14,412 nt of DNA, taken from positions 1 to 14,412 of the forward strand of contig CAMYWU010000016.1 of NCBI GenBank assembly GCA_947302895.1, written 5' to 3'. The DNA is from an uncultured Clostridia bacterium (GTDB lineage: Bacteria > Bacillota > Clostridia > Oscillospirales > Acutalibacteraceae). The translations under genes and the position numbers were made by a program. The notes beneath the pieces were generated by a model, which saw only the letters and a program-made list of their open reading frames with translations, did no database searches and was not told the DNA's origin. Below are positions 5,936 through 13,602 of this stretch, piece by piece (the first letter of the stretch is position 1; every line of letters starts with the position of its first letter).

Positions 5936-8331
5936 GCGATAATTTATCAATAGAAGAAATCATAAAGCGAGCCGAAGAAATTCGTTCAAGAGCGGAAGAA
6001 CAGCTTGCCTCAGCTGAAAAAAAGCTTGATGAGCAGGCAAAAAGCGCAATTAACGAAATAGTTGTTGACGAAAAATCGGTTGTTGAAAAAATTACAACGC
6101 TTCTTGAAGAGGAAGAGGACATAAAGGAATTTGTTCCCTCAAAATCCCAGAAGGTGCCCGCCGTCAGTATCGAAGCTGAGGGGGATGACGAAGAAATAAA
6201 GATTGCTCCCGATTTTTCAAAAAACAAGGATAAAACAAGAACTGTTACTTTCGGCGGCGATGACGATATAAAAATTGCAAAGCCCGAGAAAACAGACAAC
6301 AAAACAAAAACAATGGCGTTTGTTTCCAAGCCGAAGGTTGATAAGGAATCGGATTTACAGGAAATGCCAACCATTGTTGCAAGGGAAAATATTTATGACG
6401 GCTTTGATGTTTCCGCAAATCCCACGCCCTTTATTGAGGATACGGGCGAACAGATAACCTTTGAGGGCTTTGATGATAAAATCGAGGTTGTTCCAACGAT
6501 TGATGAGGACGTTGCCGAGCAAATTCTTGAAGAACGCAGGAGGGAAAAGGTTGTTAAATTTCGCCTTTTCGGTCCTGATGAAACAGATTTGAAGCTTGGA
6601 AACAGCGAGGAAGTCAAAGAGGAATACAACTCCAAGAGCGAAACGGATGATTTCCTGCAAAACCTTCTTGCAAGCTCAAAGGCGCAGAAAACAAGAAGCA
6701 TTTTATCCGCAGCTGTTCTTGCGCTGCTTTTGCTTCTAACGGTTTCAAAGGACAGCGCCTATCTCCCCTCCTTCCTTGCAAACCACACCGCATATTTCAC
6801 TGTTGCACTGATTATATATATCGCAGCAATAGGAATAAATATCAAAAGCTTTATTCACGGCTTTAAAATCAAAAAGCATATCAATTTTGATTTTGCAATA
6901 AGCGCTCTGAACGTTGCAATTCTTGTTCATACAGCGGCGCTGCTGATAAATAACAGCCTTTGGATTGATAACGGAACGCTTCTGGCTTCCTTCGGTGCGT
7001 TTTCGCTGACTATGAGCTCGCTCGGCAAGAGCAAAATGCTTAAAAGGGCGATTGATAATTTCAAATTCATAACCTCGTCAAGAGAGAAATACACCGTTGA
7101 AAATATAACAAATAATATTGACGCTGAAAAGATATGCCGAGGGCTTGTTTCCGAAGAGCCGATTATCAAAACAAGCGTTAAAACCGATTTTCCGACAAAC
7201 TTTCTTGAAATATCATATAAAAACGAACCTGCAAACAAGGTTGCAGGAACGGTTCTTCCGATTGCCCTGCTGCTGAATATAATACTTTTTATTGCAGTTG
7301 GCATAATTGATAATTTCAACTCGGCATTTAATATGCTGCTGTGCGGACTTTCGGTTTCGCTCCCCTGCTGCTCGCTGTTTTTAACAAACTCAACGCTCTG
7401 CGATGTTTCAAATGCGCTCAGGGACTACGGTTCAAGGGTTTGCGGCTACGAAGGCGCCGCAATGGCATGTAACGCAAACACGATGGTTATGGAGGCTGCC
7501 GACCTCTTTTCAAAAAACAGCTGTGAAATGCACGGAATAAAAACCTTTGATAACGCAAAGGTTGACGATGCAATTCTTCAGGCAGCAGCGGTTATGATTC
7601 AGACCAAGAGCCCCGTTGCCCATGTTTTTGATGACGTTATCATCGGCAAGCAATCGATTCTTCCGAAGGTTGAAAAAATCAGCTATGAGGATAAAATGGG
7701 AACCTCCGCCTGGATTTACAACAAAAAAATCCTTGTAGGCAACCGTGCAATGCTAAAAAACCACGGCGTTTCAGTTCCCTCGGAGAGCTTTGAAAAAAAA
7801 CATTCAATAAGGGGAAGAAAGGTTCTCTATCTTTCCGTTGACGGCAAGCTTACCGCAATGTTTGTTTTCAGCTACAGCGCAAATCCCGACCTTAAAAGAG
7901 AGCTCAAAAAGCTTGAAAAAAGCGGTATAACAATTATTGTTAAAAGTACCGACCCCCATATAAATGAAAAAAGCATTGCAAAGCTCTTTAATCTTCCCGA
8001 GGGCTTCATAAGAGTTATGAACTCCTCCTCTGCAATGGTTTATGAAAAATATTCAAATATGCACGTTGAAAAATCCCCTGCATATGTTGTTCACAATGGC
8101 TCGGCGCTTGGCTTTGTTTCGGCAATGAGAGCATCTGAGATAATTGTAAGCCAGAGAAAGCTTATTAAATTTCTCTGCTTCTTCGGAAGTGCACTCGGCT
8201 TTGCGGCAATTGCGCTGCTTTCCCTGCTCGGCGCATATTCGCAAATAAGCGCAGTTTCAATTATACTCTTCCACCTGATTTGGAATCTCTTTGTTTTAAT
8301 GATTTCAAAATTAAGAGGAATAAGTTTATAA
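5932..8331 (+). CDS. P1B-type ATPase-like membrane protein lacking catalytic motifs
   Basis: A 799-residue protein I cannot name. Residues 1-250 are acidic and low-complexity: a coiled-coil-like start (7-60), then Lys/Asp/Thr-rich segments with loose repeats such as TRTVTF (102-107), TKTMAF (125-130) and IKIA (89-92, 113-116). Eight likely membrane helices follow at about 257-273, 288-303, 321-340, 350-364, 438-458, 465-485, 746-768 and 775-792. This is the 4+2+2 plan of heavy-metal P1B ATPases. SLPCCS (476-481) sits where CPC normally lies in helix 6. The loop 486-745 follows P/N-domain order (for example KKILVGNRAMLKNHGV at 598-613), but DKTGT is replaced by EAADL (521-525), TGDN by KSTD (671-674), and neither GDGxND nor an A-domain TGES is present in the expected place. 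It is probably a pseudo-ATPase, perhaps regulatory or scaffolding. Its start overlaps rlmB by 4 bases, so translation is probably coupled. Confidence 0.75.
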   Translation: MSDNLSIEEIIKRAEEIRSRAEEQLASAEKKLDEQAKSAINEIVVDEKSVVEKITTLLEEEEDIKEFVPSKSQKVPAVSIEAEGDDEEIKIAPDFSKNKDKTRTVTFGGDDDIKIAKPEKTDNKTKTMAFVSKPKVDKESDLQEMPTIVARENIYDGFDVSANPTPFIEDTGEQITFEGFDDKIEVVPTIDEDVAEQILEERRREKVVKFRLFGPDETDLKLGNSEEVKEEYNSKSETDDFLQNLLASSKAQKTRSILSAAVLALLLLLTVSKDSAYLPSFLANHTAYFTVALIIYIAAIGINIKSFIHGFKIKKHINFDFAISALNVAILVHTAALLINNSLWIDNGTLLASFGAFSLTMSSLGKSKMLKRAIDNFKFITSSREKYTVENITNNIDAEKICRGLVSEEPIIKTSVKTDFPTNFLEISYKNEPANKVAGTVLPIALLLNIILFIAVGIIDNFNSAFNMLLCGLSVSLPCCSLFLTNSTLCDVSNALRDYGSRVCGYEGAAMACNANTMVMEAADLFSKNSCEMHGIKTFDNAKVDDAILQAAAVMIQTKSPVAHVFDDVIIGKQSILPKVEKISYEDKMGTSAWIYNKKILVGNRAMLKNHGVSVPSESFEKKHSIRGRKVLYLSVDGKLTAMFVFSYSANPDLKRELKKLEKSGITIIVKSTDPHINEKSIAKLFNLPEGFIRVMNSSSAMVYEKYSNMHVEKSPAYVVHNGSALGFVSAMRASEIIVSQRKLIKFLCFFGSALGFAAIALLSLLGAYSQISAVSIILFHLIWNLFVLMISKLRGISL

Positions 8332-8375
8332 AGAAATAACAGCGGCTCATTGAGCCGCTGTTATTTCTTCTTTAG
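8331..8375. terminator. Bidirectional hairpin terminator overlapping the GH95 3' coding end
   Basis: The 19-base arm at 8331-8349 is perfectly complementary to 8351-8369 around one central base. It has a GC-rich upper stem (AGCGGCTCA/TGAGCCGCT) and T-rich flanks (TTATTTCTTCTTT on plus, TTATTTCTT on minus). It begins at the stop codon of the plus-strand gene and contains the stop codon plus last codons of the convergent GH95 gene. Confidence 0.8.
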
Positions 8376-10458
8376 TAACTGTTCCGTTTTCAAATTCAAG
8401 GGAAAGCTCCCTGTTGCCGTAGAGCTTTATTCCCTTAACATATCCGCTCCAGCTCTGCGGAAGCGATTTTCTTTTAAACATCTCCGCAATACCTGCTGCA
8501 ACGCCGAAGTTTCCGTCTATCTGGAAGGGCGGATGCGCATCAAAAAGATTTGCATAGCTTCCGCCGTGCTGACTTATCTCACTGGGAAGGCTGAAAATCG
8601 GGAAGAGCTGGTTTTTAATATGATTGAGTGCGTTTTCGGGATTATCAAGCCTTGCCCAGAGGCAAACCTTCCATCCGAGCGCCCAGCCTGTTCCGCCAAA
8701 GCCTCTTACATAGAGCGATTGCCTTGCTGCCTCCCTGATTTCTTCGCTCTGCTGGGTTGCAGAGGGATATACACAGTAGAGATGGCTTACGTGCCTATGG
8801 TGAATTTCTTTTTCATCGTATGGCTTAATCCATTCAAGAACTCTTCCGTCCTCTCCAATCGGAATGGGCGGAGTTTTTGGAGTTTCAAAGCCGAACTCAC
8901 GGCAATTTGCAAAGAATTCCTCCAAAATGCCTATATCCATAGTCGGCATATATGTAAGACAGCCCCTTACTCCTTCATCAATAAAGGTGTTTTCGGGAGA
9001 GGAACTCGGACAGGTTACCATAACGCCGTCCTTTTCAATAAGAAAGTCGTTGTAGAAATCAAGAACCTCTCTGAAATAGGGCTTCATTTCCTCAAACAGC
9101 TCTTTATCCTCGGTATATCTGTAGTGCTCAAAAACCTGATTGAGCATCCAGGGCAGCGAGCTTTGCCAATAAGCATAGCTCTGAGCGTGCGCCTTTCCGA
9201 GAGGATCGCCCGCAGGACGGGTCATAGCCCAGATATCGCTGTTGTGGTGGGCGCAGGAGCCCGAGCAGTTATAATAATCCCTTGCGGTTGTTTTGCCGTT
9301 TTCAACCATGTGCTTAACCTGCTCAAAAAACGGCTCAAAGCATTCTGAAAGATTGCAGATATCAGTACACCAATAGTTCATTTCGGTATTGATATTAACC
9401 GTGTAGTTTGATGACCAGGGCGCTCTGAGGTGTTCGTTGAAAATTCCCTGTAAATTGCTTGCCTGAGAGCCCTTTCTTGAAGTTGCAAGGGTTAAATATC
9501 TTCCGTATTGGAAAAGAAGCGCAATTAAATTATTATCGTCCTTATGGTGCTGAAAATGCTTAATTCTCTTATCGGTCGGCAAATCAGCCCTCTCGCTTGT
9601 TAAATCAAGCTCAACCCTGTTGAAAAGGGACGAAAAATCGGCTATGTGCTCTGCTAAAAGCTCCTCATAGCTCTTTGCATTTTCAAAATACGAAATCGCT
9701 CTTTCCTTTGCGTTTGCAATTGGCATTGATTTGAAATCAACAAAGCTCGTTGCCATCGAAAGCAAAATGGTAGCCTCGCTCTGCTCATTAAAGCTGATAA
9801 AATCCTTTCCGAATTCTGCGTTACCTATCACTCTTACAGCTCCGCAGAAATCCATTGCCTTGCTGCCGTAATCGAAAACCGTTCCAACGTGGTAGTAAGG
9901 CGGCATACAGGTTTCGGGGGCTCTGCCCTGAATAAAGAGAGTTTCATTTTCAGTATAAACCTTGTTTTTGAGCTGGCTTTTAAGCTTAATTCTGAAGCTG
10001 ATATTTTCCTTGCTCTTTATGTTGATTACTATGAGCTGAGCGGGATAGCTTGCAAAAACGCTCTGGCAAAGCATATCGTTTTGAGCTTTTGTAACGCCTG
10101 TTTCAAGGTTTAGCTCCCTGATATAGCCATGGTGATTGTGAACATTATCATATTCAATAATCAAATCGCCGAAGGGAAGATAGTTTGTGCTCCAATAGCC
10201 GTGGAAATCCTCGTTTGCAATTCTGTTTGCTTCTTCGTGGTTGCCCTCAAAAATCGCCTGTCTTAAGGGTTCAAGATACCGGCTGGCATCTTTTTTGTTT
10301 AAATCGAGCGGACAGCCCGACCAAAGAGAATCCTCGTTAAGAGCGATTCTCTCTTTTTTAAAATTACCGAAAACCATTGCGCCGAGGCGGCCGTTTCCAA
10401 CGGGGAGAGCCTCCTCCCATTTATGCGCTTTTTTAACATACCAAAGTCTGTTTTCCAT
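8347..10458 (-). CDS. GH95 family glycosidase (alpha-L-fucosidase type), cytoplasmic
   Basis: A 703-residue enzyme of glycoside hydrolase family 95, inverting alpha-1,2-L-fucosidases (some members are alpha-L-galactosidases) that act on fucosylated oligosaccharides such as H-antigen chains. The N-terminal domain has the family hallmark ALPVGNGRLGAMVFG (17-31) and LNEDSLWSG (40-48). The (alpha/alpha)6 barrel carries NINTEMNYW (355-363), matching the asparagine pair that activates the nucleophilic water; SSSPEN (485-490), with the likely general-acid Glu 489; HHRHVSHLY (553-561); and FQIDGNFG (645-652), with Asp 648 at the position of the partner aspartate. There is no signal peptide or anchor, so it should act on imported sugars. 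It is a single-gene unit with its own promoter and no sugar transporter beside it. AGGTGGTG upstream of the ATG is the ribosome site. Exact substrate is inferred from family only. Confidence 0.9.
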   Translation of the reverse strand: MENRLWYVKKAHKWEEALPVGNGRLGAMVFGNFKKERIALNEDSLWSGCPLDLNKKDASRYLEPLRQAIFEGNHEEANRIANEDFHGYWSTNYLPFGDLIIEYDNVHNHHGYIRELNLETGVTKAQNDMLCQSVFASYPAQLIVINIKSKENISFRIKLKSQLKNKVYTENETLFIQGRAPETCMPPYYHVGTVFDYGSKAMDFCGAVRVIGNAEFGKDFISFNEQSEATILLSMATSFVDFKSMPIANAKERAISYFENAKSYEELLAEHIADFSSLFNRVELDLTSERADLPTDKRIKHFQHHKDDNNLIALLFQYGRYLTLATSRKGSQASNLQGIFNEHLRAPWSSNYTVNINTEMNYWCTDICNLSECFEPFFEQVKHMVENGKTTARDYYNCSGSCAHHNSDIWAMTRPAGDPLGKAHAQSYAYWQSSLPWMLNQVFEHYRYTEDKELFEEMKPYFREVLDFYNDFLIEKDGVMVTCPSSSPENTFIDEGVRGCLTYMPTMDIGILEEFFANCREFGFETPKTPPIPIGEDGRVLEWIKPYDEKEIHHRHVSHLYCVYPSATQQSEEIREAARQSLYVRGFGGTGWALGWKVCLWARLDNPENALNHIKNQLFPIFSLPSEISQHGGSYANLFDAHPPFQIDGNFGVAAGIAEMFKRKSLPQSWSGYVKGIKLYGNRELSLEFENGTVTKEEITAAQ

Positions 10459-10491
10459 AGTGTTTCACCACCTGTGTCTTTGCTCGCGCCC

Positions 10492-10520
10492 ATTATACTT
10501 TATATATATTATAAAGTAAA
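10492..10520 (-). promoter_or_regulatory. Promoter of the GH95 gene with palindromic spacer
   Basis: On the minus strand TTTACT (10515-10520, 4 of 6) and a perfect TATAAT (10492-10497) are 17 bases apart. The spacer is filled by an inverted repeat: ACTTTATA (10497-10504), a 5-base centre, then TATAAAGT (10510-10517). A dimeric repressor bound there would block RNA polymerase, as expected for a sugar-inducible gene. The regulator is not in the window. Confidence 0.6.
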
Positions 10521-10575
10521 GAAGTTTTTTTAATTATTTTACAATTATTTTTTTGTGATAAAGCACTAAAGCATA

Positions 10576-10614
10576 AAAACCCCCACGGACGTTAAATCCA
10601 TGGGGGGTTTCTTT
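10576..10614 (-). terminator. Rho-independent terminator of the parA-parB-serS operon
   Basis: CCCCCACGGA (10580-10589) pairs with TCCATGGGGG (10597-10606) with one internal mismatch. On the minus strand the stem is followed by TTTTT, placing the stop 50-90 bases after serS. The plus-strand side also has a T-rich flank (TTTCTTT), so it may work both ways. Confidence 0.8.
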
Positions 10615-10664
10615 AATTCACATATTTAACTGCATTAAAACCCGGCGTGATTATGCGCTATTTA

Positions 10665-11951
10665 TCAGCCCTTCGGATAAATCTTATCCTTGCCGCCCAT
10701 ATACATTCTTAACGCTTCGGGAATATTCACACTTCCGTCTTCATTAAGATTGTTTTCGAGGAAGGCAATAAGCATTCTCGGCGGAGCAACAACGGTATTA
10801 TTCAGGGTGTGAGCAAGATAGTTGCCGTTTTCGCCCTTAATTCTTATTTTTAGTCTGCGTGCCTGAGCGTCTGTTAAGTTTGAGCAGGAGCCAACCTCGA
10901 AATATTTCTTCTGACGGGGGGACCATGCTTCAACGTCTACGGACTTAACCTTTAAATCTGCAAGGTCGCCCGAGCAGCATTCAAGAGTACGAACGGGAAT
11001 ATCAAGGCTTCTGAACAGGTCAACGGTGTTTTGCCACAGCTGGTCAAACCAATAGCGTGAGTCCTCGGGCTTACAAACAACAACCATTTCCTGCTTTTCA
11101 AACTGATGAATACGGTATACGCCGCGCTCCTCAATTCCGTGAGCACCCTTTTCCTTTCTGAAACAGGGTGAATAAGAGGTTAAGGTAAGCGGAAGCTTTT
11201 CTTCGGGAGTTATTGTATCGATAAACTTGCCAATCATCGAATGCTCGCTTGTTCCGATAAGATATAAGTCCTCGCCCTCGATTTTATACATCATTGCATC
11301 CATTTCTTCAAAGCTCATAACGCCTGTAACAACGTTTGAGCGAATCATAAACGGAGGAACAACATAGGTAAAGCCCCTGTCTATCATAAAATCACGTGCG
11401 TAGCTGATAACTGCGCTGTGAAGGCGGGCAATATCGCCCATAAGATAGTAGAAGCCGTTTCCTGCAACTCTGCCCGCAGCCTCCATATCAATTCCGTCGA
11501 AGGTTTCCATAATATCGGTATGATAAGGAATCTCGAAATCGGGAACAACGGGTTCGCCGTATTTCTGAACCTCAACGTTTTCGCTGTCGTCCTTACCAAT
11601 CGGAACGCTGTCGTCGATAATATTCGGAATGCTCATCATTATCTGGGTAACCTTATCGCCAAGCTCGCCTTCCTTCTTTGCAAGCTCCTCAAGCTCCTTT
11701 GCCTGAGCGGTTACCTTTTCCTTAAGAGCCATTCCCTCTTCACGCTTACCCTGAGCCATGAGCGCACCGATTTCCTTTGAAATCTTGTTTCTGTTTGCAC
11801 GAAGCTCATCAGCCCTTGCAATAGTTGCTCTGCGCTCCTCATCGAGTGCAACAACCTCGTCTACAAGGTGGAGCTTATGCTCCTGAAATTTTTTGGTTAT
11901 ATTTTCCTTAACTATTTCGGGATTTTCCCTAACAAATTTAATGTCAAGCAT
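10665..11951 (-). CDS. serS: Seryl-tRNA synthetase, archaeal-like motif set
   Basis: A 428-residue class IIa aminoacyl-tRNA synthetase that charges tRNA-Ser (and tRNA-Sec where present) with serine. Residues 1-110 form the long antiparallel helical arm that grips the tRNA variable arm. The catalytic core has KIEGEDLYLIGTSEH (223-237), motif 2 FRKEKGAHGIEERGVYR (264-280) with HQFEKQEM (282-289), CSNLTDAQARR (356-366), and motif 3 around LNNTVVAPPRMLIAFLEN (383-400) with the ATP-binding Arg 392. Typical bacterial enzymes read TAE, FRSEAGSAGRDTRG and LNGSGLAVGRTLVA at these places. The version here (TSEH, FRKEKGAHG, LNNTVVAPPR) is closer to archaeal and eukaryotic SerRS. Length and architecture are complete, so it should be active. 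It is the last gene of an operon behind parB, with AGGAGGA (11958-11964) 6 bases before the ATG and no T-box. Confidence 0.95.
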   Translation of the reverse strand: MLDIKFVRENPEIVKENITKKFQEHKLHLVDEVVALDEERRATIARADELRANRNKISKEIGALMAQGKREEGMALKEKVTAQAKELEELAKKEGELGDKVTQIMMSIPNIIDDSVPIGKDDSENVEVQKYGEPVVPDFEIPYHTDIMETFDGIDMEAAGRVAGNGFYYLMGDIARLHSAVISYARDFMIDRGFTYVVPPFMIRSNVVTGVMSFEEMDAMMYKIEGEDLYLIGTSEHSMIGKFIDTITPEEKLPLTLTSYSPCFRKEKGAHGIEERGVYRIHQFEKQEMVVVCKPEDSRYWFDQLWQNTVDLFRSLDIPVRTLECCSGDLADLKVKSVDVEAWSPRQKKYFEVGSCSNLTDAQARRLKIRIKGENGNYLAHTLNNTVVAPPRMLIAFLENNLNEDGSVNIPEALRMYMGGKDKIYPKG

Positions 11952-11965
11952 AATTTGTCCTCCTG

Positions 11966-12808
11966 TTATTTGCCAAGTGTGTTTGCTATATTCTTTAAGT
12001 CGTCGAGTGAATAGAACTCTATTTCAAGTGTTCCCTTTGAACGTCCGTTGATAACCTTAACCTTTCTGCCAAGTGCTTCGGTTAATGATAACTCAACCTC
12101 GTCATAGAAGGAATCGCGTTTTTTAGGCGCTTTTGCCTTTGATTTAGCGGGTTTTGAAGCAAGCCTTTCAACATCACGAACCGTAAGTTTACGTGAAACA
12201 ATCTGTTCGGCAGCCTCAATCATTAAAGCGGGGCTGTCCAGAGCAAGAAGCGCTCTTGCGTGGCCTGCGCTGATTTCGCCGTTTCTCGTCATATCCCTAA
12301 CCTCTACGGGAAGCTTTAACAAACGAAGCGAATTTGTTATTGCAGGACGTGATTTGCCAACCGAAACGGCAACCTCCTCCTGATTAAAGCCGCATTTATC
12401 AATAAGCGCCTGCAAGCCCTCTGCCTCTTCAATCGGGTTTAAATCCTCTCGCTGCAGGTTTTCAATAATTGCAAGCTGCATTGCTTCGGTGTCCGAAAGC
12501 TCTTTAACAATTACGGGAACCTCTTTTAAGCCTGCAATTCTTGAAGCTCTCCAACGGCGCTCACCTGCAACAAGCTGATATCCGCCCGTAGGAAGCGGAC
12601 GAACAAGCAGGGGCTGCAATACGCCGTGCTGAGCAATTGAATCGGCAAGCTCGCCCAGCGCTGCCTCGTCAAAGGTTTTTCTGGGCTGTTCTTTATTAGG
12701 TATTATATCATTAATAGGAAGGGTTGATGTTGAAAGTTCATCTGAAACACTATTCTCAATAAGAAGTGCATCAAGCCCTTTTCCGAGACCCGATTGTCTT
12801 TTTGCCAT
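11966..12808 (-). CDS. parB: Chromosome partitioning protein ParB (Spo0J)
   Basis: A 280-residue DNA-binding CTPase clamp that loads at parS sites near the origin, spreads, and recruits SMC/condensin while working with ParA in segregation. The N-terminal CTP-binding domain has GERRWRAS (82-89) and ENLQREDLNPIEEA (116-129), the two signature boxes. The central helix-turn-helix lies at about 141-165 (VGKSRPAITNSLRLLKL, 150-166). The C-terminal 60 residues (about 220-280) are the Lys-rich linker and dimerisation domain. The extreme N-terminus RQSGLGKGLDALL is the ParA-stimulating segment, with its usual basic and GLGKGL features. At the DNA-specificity positions it has Arg 154 and Gly 182, as in parS readers. 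Its ATG overlaps the parA stop by one base (TAATG), so translation is coupled. Two parS-like sites lie upstream of parA. Confidence 0.97.
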   Translation of the reverse strand: MAKRQSGLGKGLDALLIENSVSDELSTSTLPINDIIPNKEQPRKTFDEAALGELADSIAQHGVLQPLLVRPLPTGGYQLVAGERRWRASRIAGLKEVPVIVKELSDTEAMQLAIIENLQREDLNPIEEAEGLQALIDKCGFNQEEVAVSVGKSRPAITNSLRLLKLPVEVRDMTRNGEISAGHARALLALDSPALMIEAAEQIVSRKLTVRDVERLASKPAKSKAKAPKKRDSFYDEVELSLTEALGRKVKVINGRSKGTLEIEFYSLDDLKNIANTLGK

Positions 12809-13575
12809 TATACCTTACCTCTTTTCAAAAATTCATCAACAAATTTCTTATAGGCAAAAGCTGCCTTTGAATATTTTTCGTAGTATATAACGGGTTCGCC
12901 AAAGCTAGGCGCTTCCGCAATTTTAACGCTTCTTGGTATCATTGTTTTATAAGGCTTGCCCGGAAAATACTTGTTTACCTCGTCTATAACCTGCTGGGTA
13001 AGCTTCAAGCGGCTGTCATACATAGTAAACAGCACGCCTTCAAGCTCCAGATGCTCGTTATAATGCTGTTTTATCGTTCTTACGGTGCTTACAAGCTGAC
13101 TCAATCCCTCAAGCGCATAGTATTCGCACTGCAAAGGCACTATCAGAGTATCAGCAGCAACAAGCGCATTGATTGAAAGCAAGCCCAGACTTGGCGGACA
13201 ATCGATTATAACATAATCAAATTCAACAACAAGTGCCGCAATTGCTTTCTTTAATCTGCTGTTTCGGTTCTCTTTATCGGCAAGTTCAAGCTCTGCGCCT
13301 GCAAGATTTATGCTTGAAGGGAGTAAAAAGAGGTTTTTATACTCAGTTTCCACCATAATCGCACGTGCAGAAACATCATCAACAAGCATATCATAGGTTG
13401 AATATTCAACCTCACTTTTATCAACTCCAACGCCCGATGTTGTGTTTCCCTGGGGGTCAACATCAATAAGTAGTGTTTTTTTGCCCTTTGCGCCAAGCGC
13501 AGCAGCCATATTAACACAAGTTGTTGTTTTGCCAACGCCGCCCTTCTGATTAAAAACGGCAACTGTTTTTCCCAT
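12808..13575 (-). CDS. parA: Chromosome partitioning ATPase ParA (Soj)
   Basis: A 255-residue MinD/ParA ATPase that binds the nucleoid in its ATP dimer and is driven off by ParB; in Firmicutes Soj also modulates DnaA. The deviant Walker A KGGVGKTT (11-18, signature Lys 11), switch I DVDPQGN (38-44) and Walker B YVIIDCPPS (121-129) are intact, and the length is normal for chromosomal Soj, without the N-terminal helix-turn-helix of plasmid ParA proteins. This argues for a chromosomal, origin-proximal locus rather than a plasmid. The ribosome site GAGGTGAG lies just upstream of the ATG. The gene is first in an operon with parB and serS, and noc lies upstream on the same strand behind a terminator, as in Bacillus noc-soj-spo0J order. 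Confidence 0.97.
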   Translation of the reverse strand: MGKTVAVFNQKGGVGKTTTCVNMAAALGAKGKKTLLIDVDPQGNTTSGVGVDKSEVEYSTYDMLVDDVSARAIMVETEYKNLFLLPSSINLAGAELELADKENRNSRLKKAIAALVVEFDYVIIDCPPSLGLLSINALVAADTLIVPLQCEYYALEGLSQLVSTVRTIKQHYNEHLELEGVLFTMYDSRLKLTQQVIDEVNKYFPGKPYKTMIPRSVKIAEAPSFGEPVIYYEKYSKAAFAYKKFVDEFLKRGKV

Positions 13576-13602
13576 TTGCTCACCTCAAAATCAATTTAAA
13601 CC

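Noticed and set aside
6430..6460. TGEQ at residues 171-174 of the pseudo-ATPase as a P-type TGES motif
   Set aside because: It lies in the acidic head before the first membrane helix, not between helices 4 and 5 where the actuator domain belongs.
8350..9348. Long plus-strand open frame (332 codons) opposite the GH95 gene
   Set aside because: It is antisense to a gene with intact family motifs, its translation resembles no known domain, and it has no ribosome site of note.
12186..12200. A third parS-like string (GTTTACGTGAAACA) inside parB
   Set aside because: It lacks one base in the left half, so the palindrome is out of phase. It is better explained as coding sequence.
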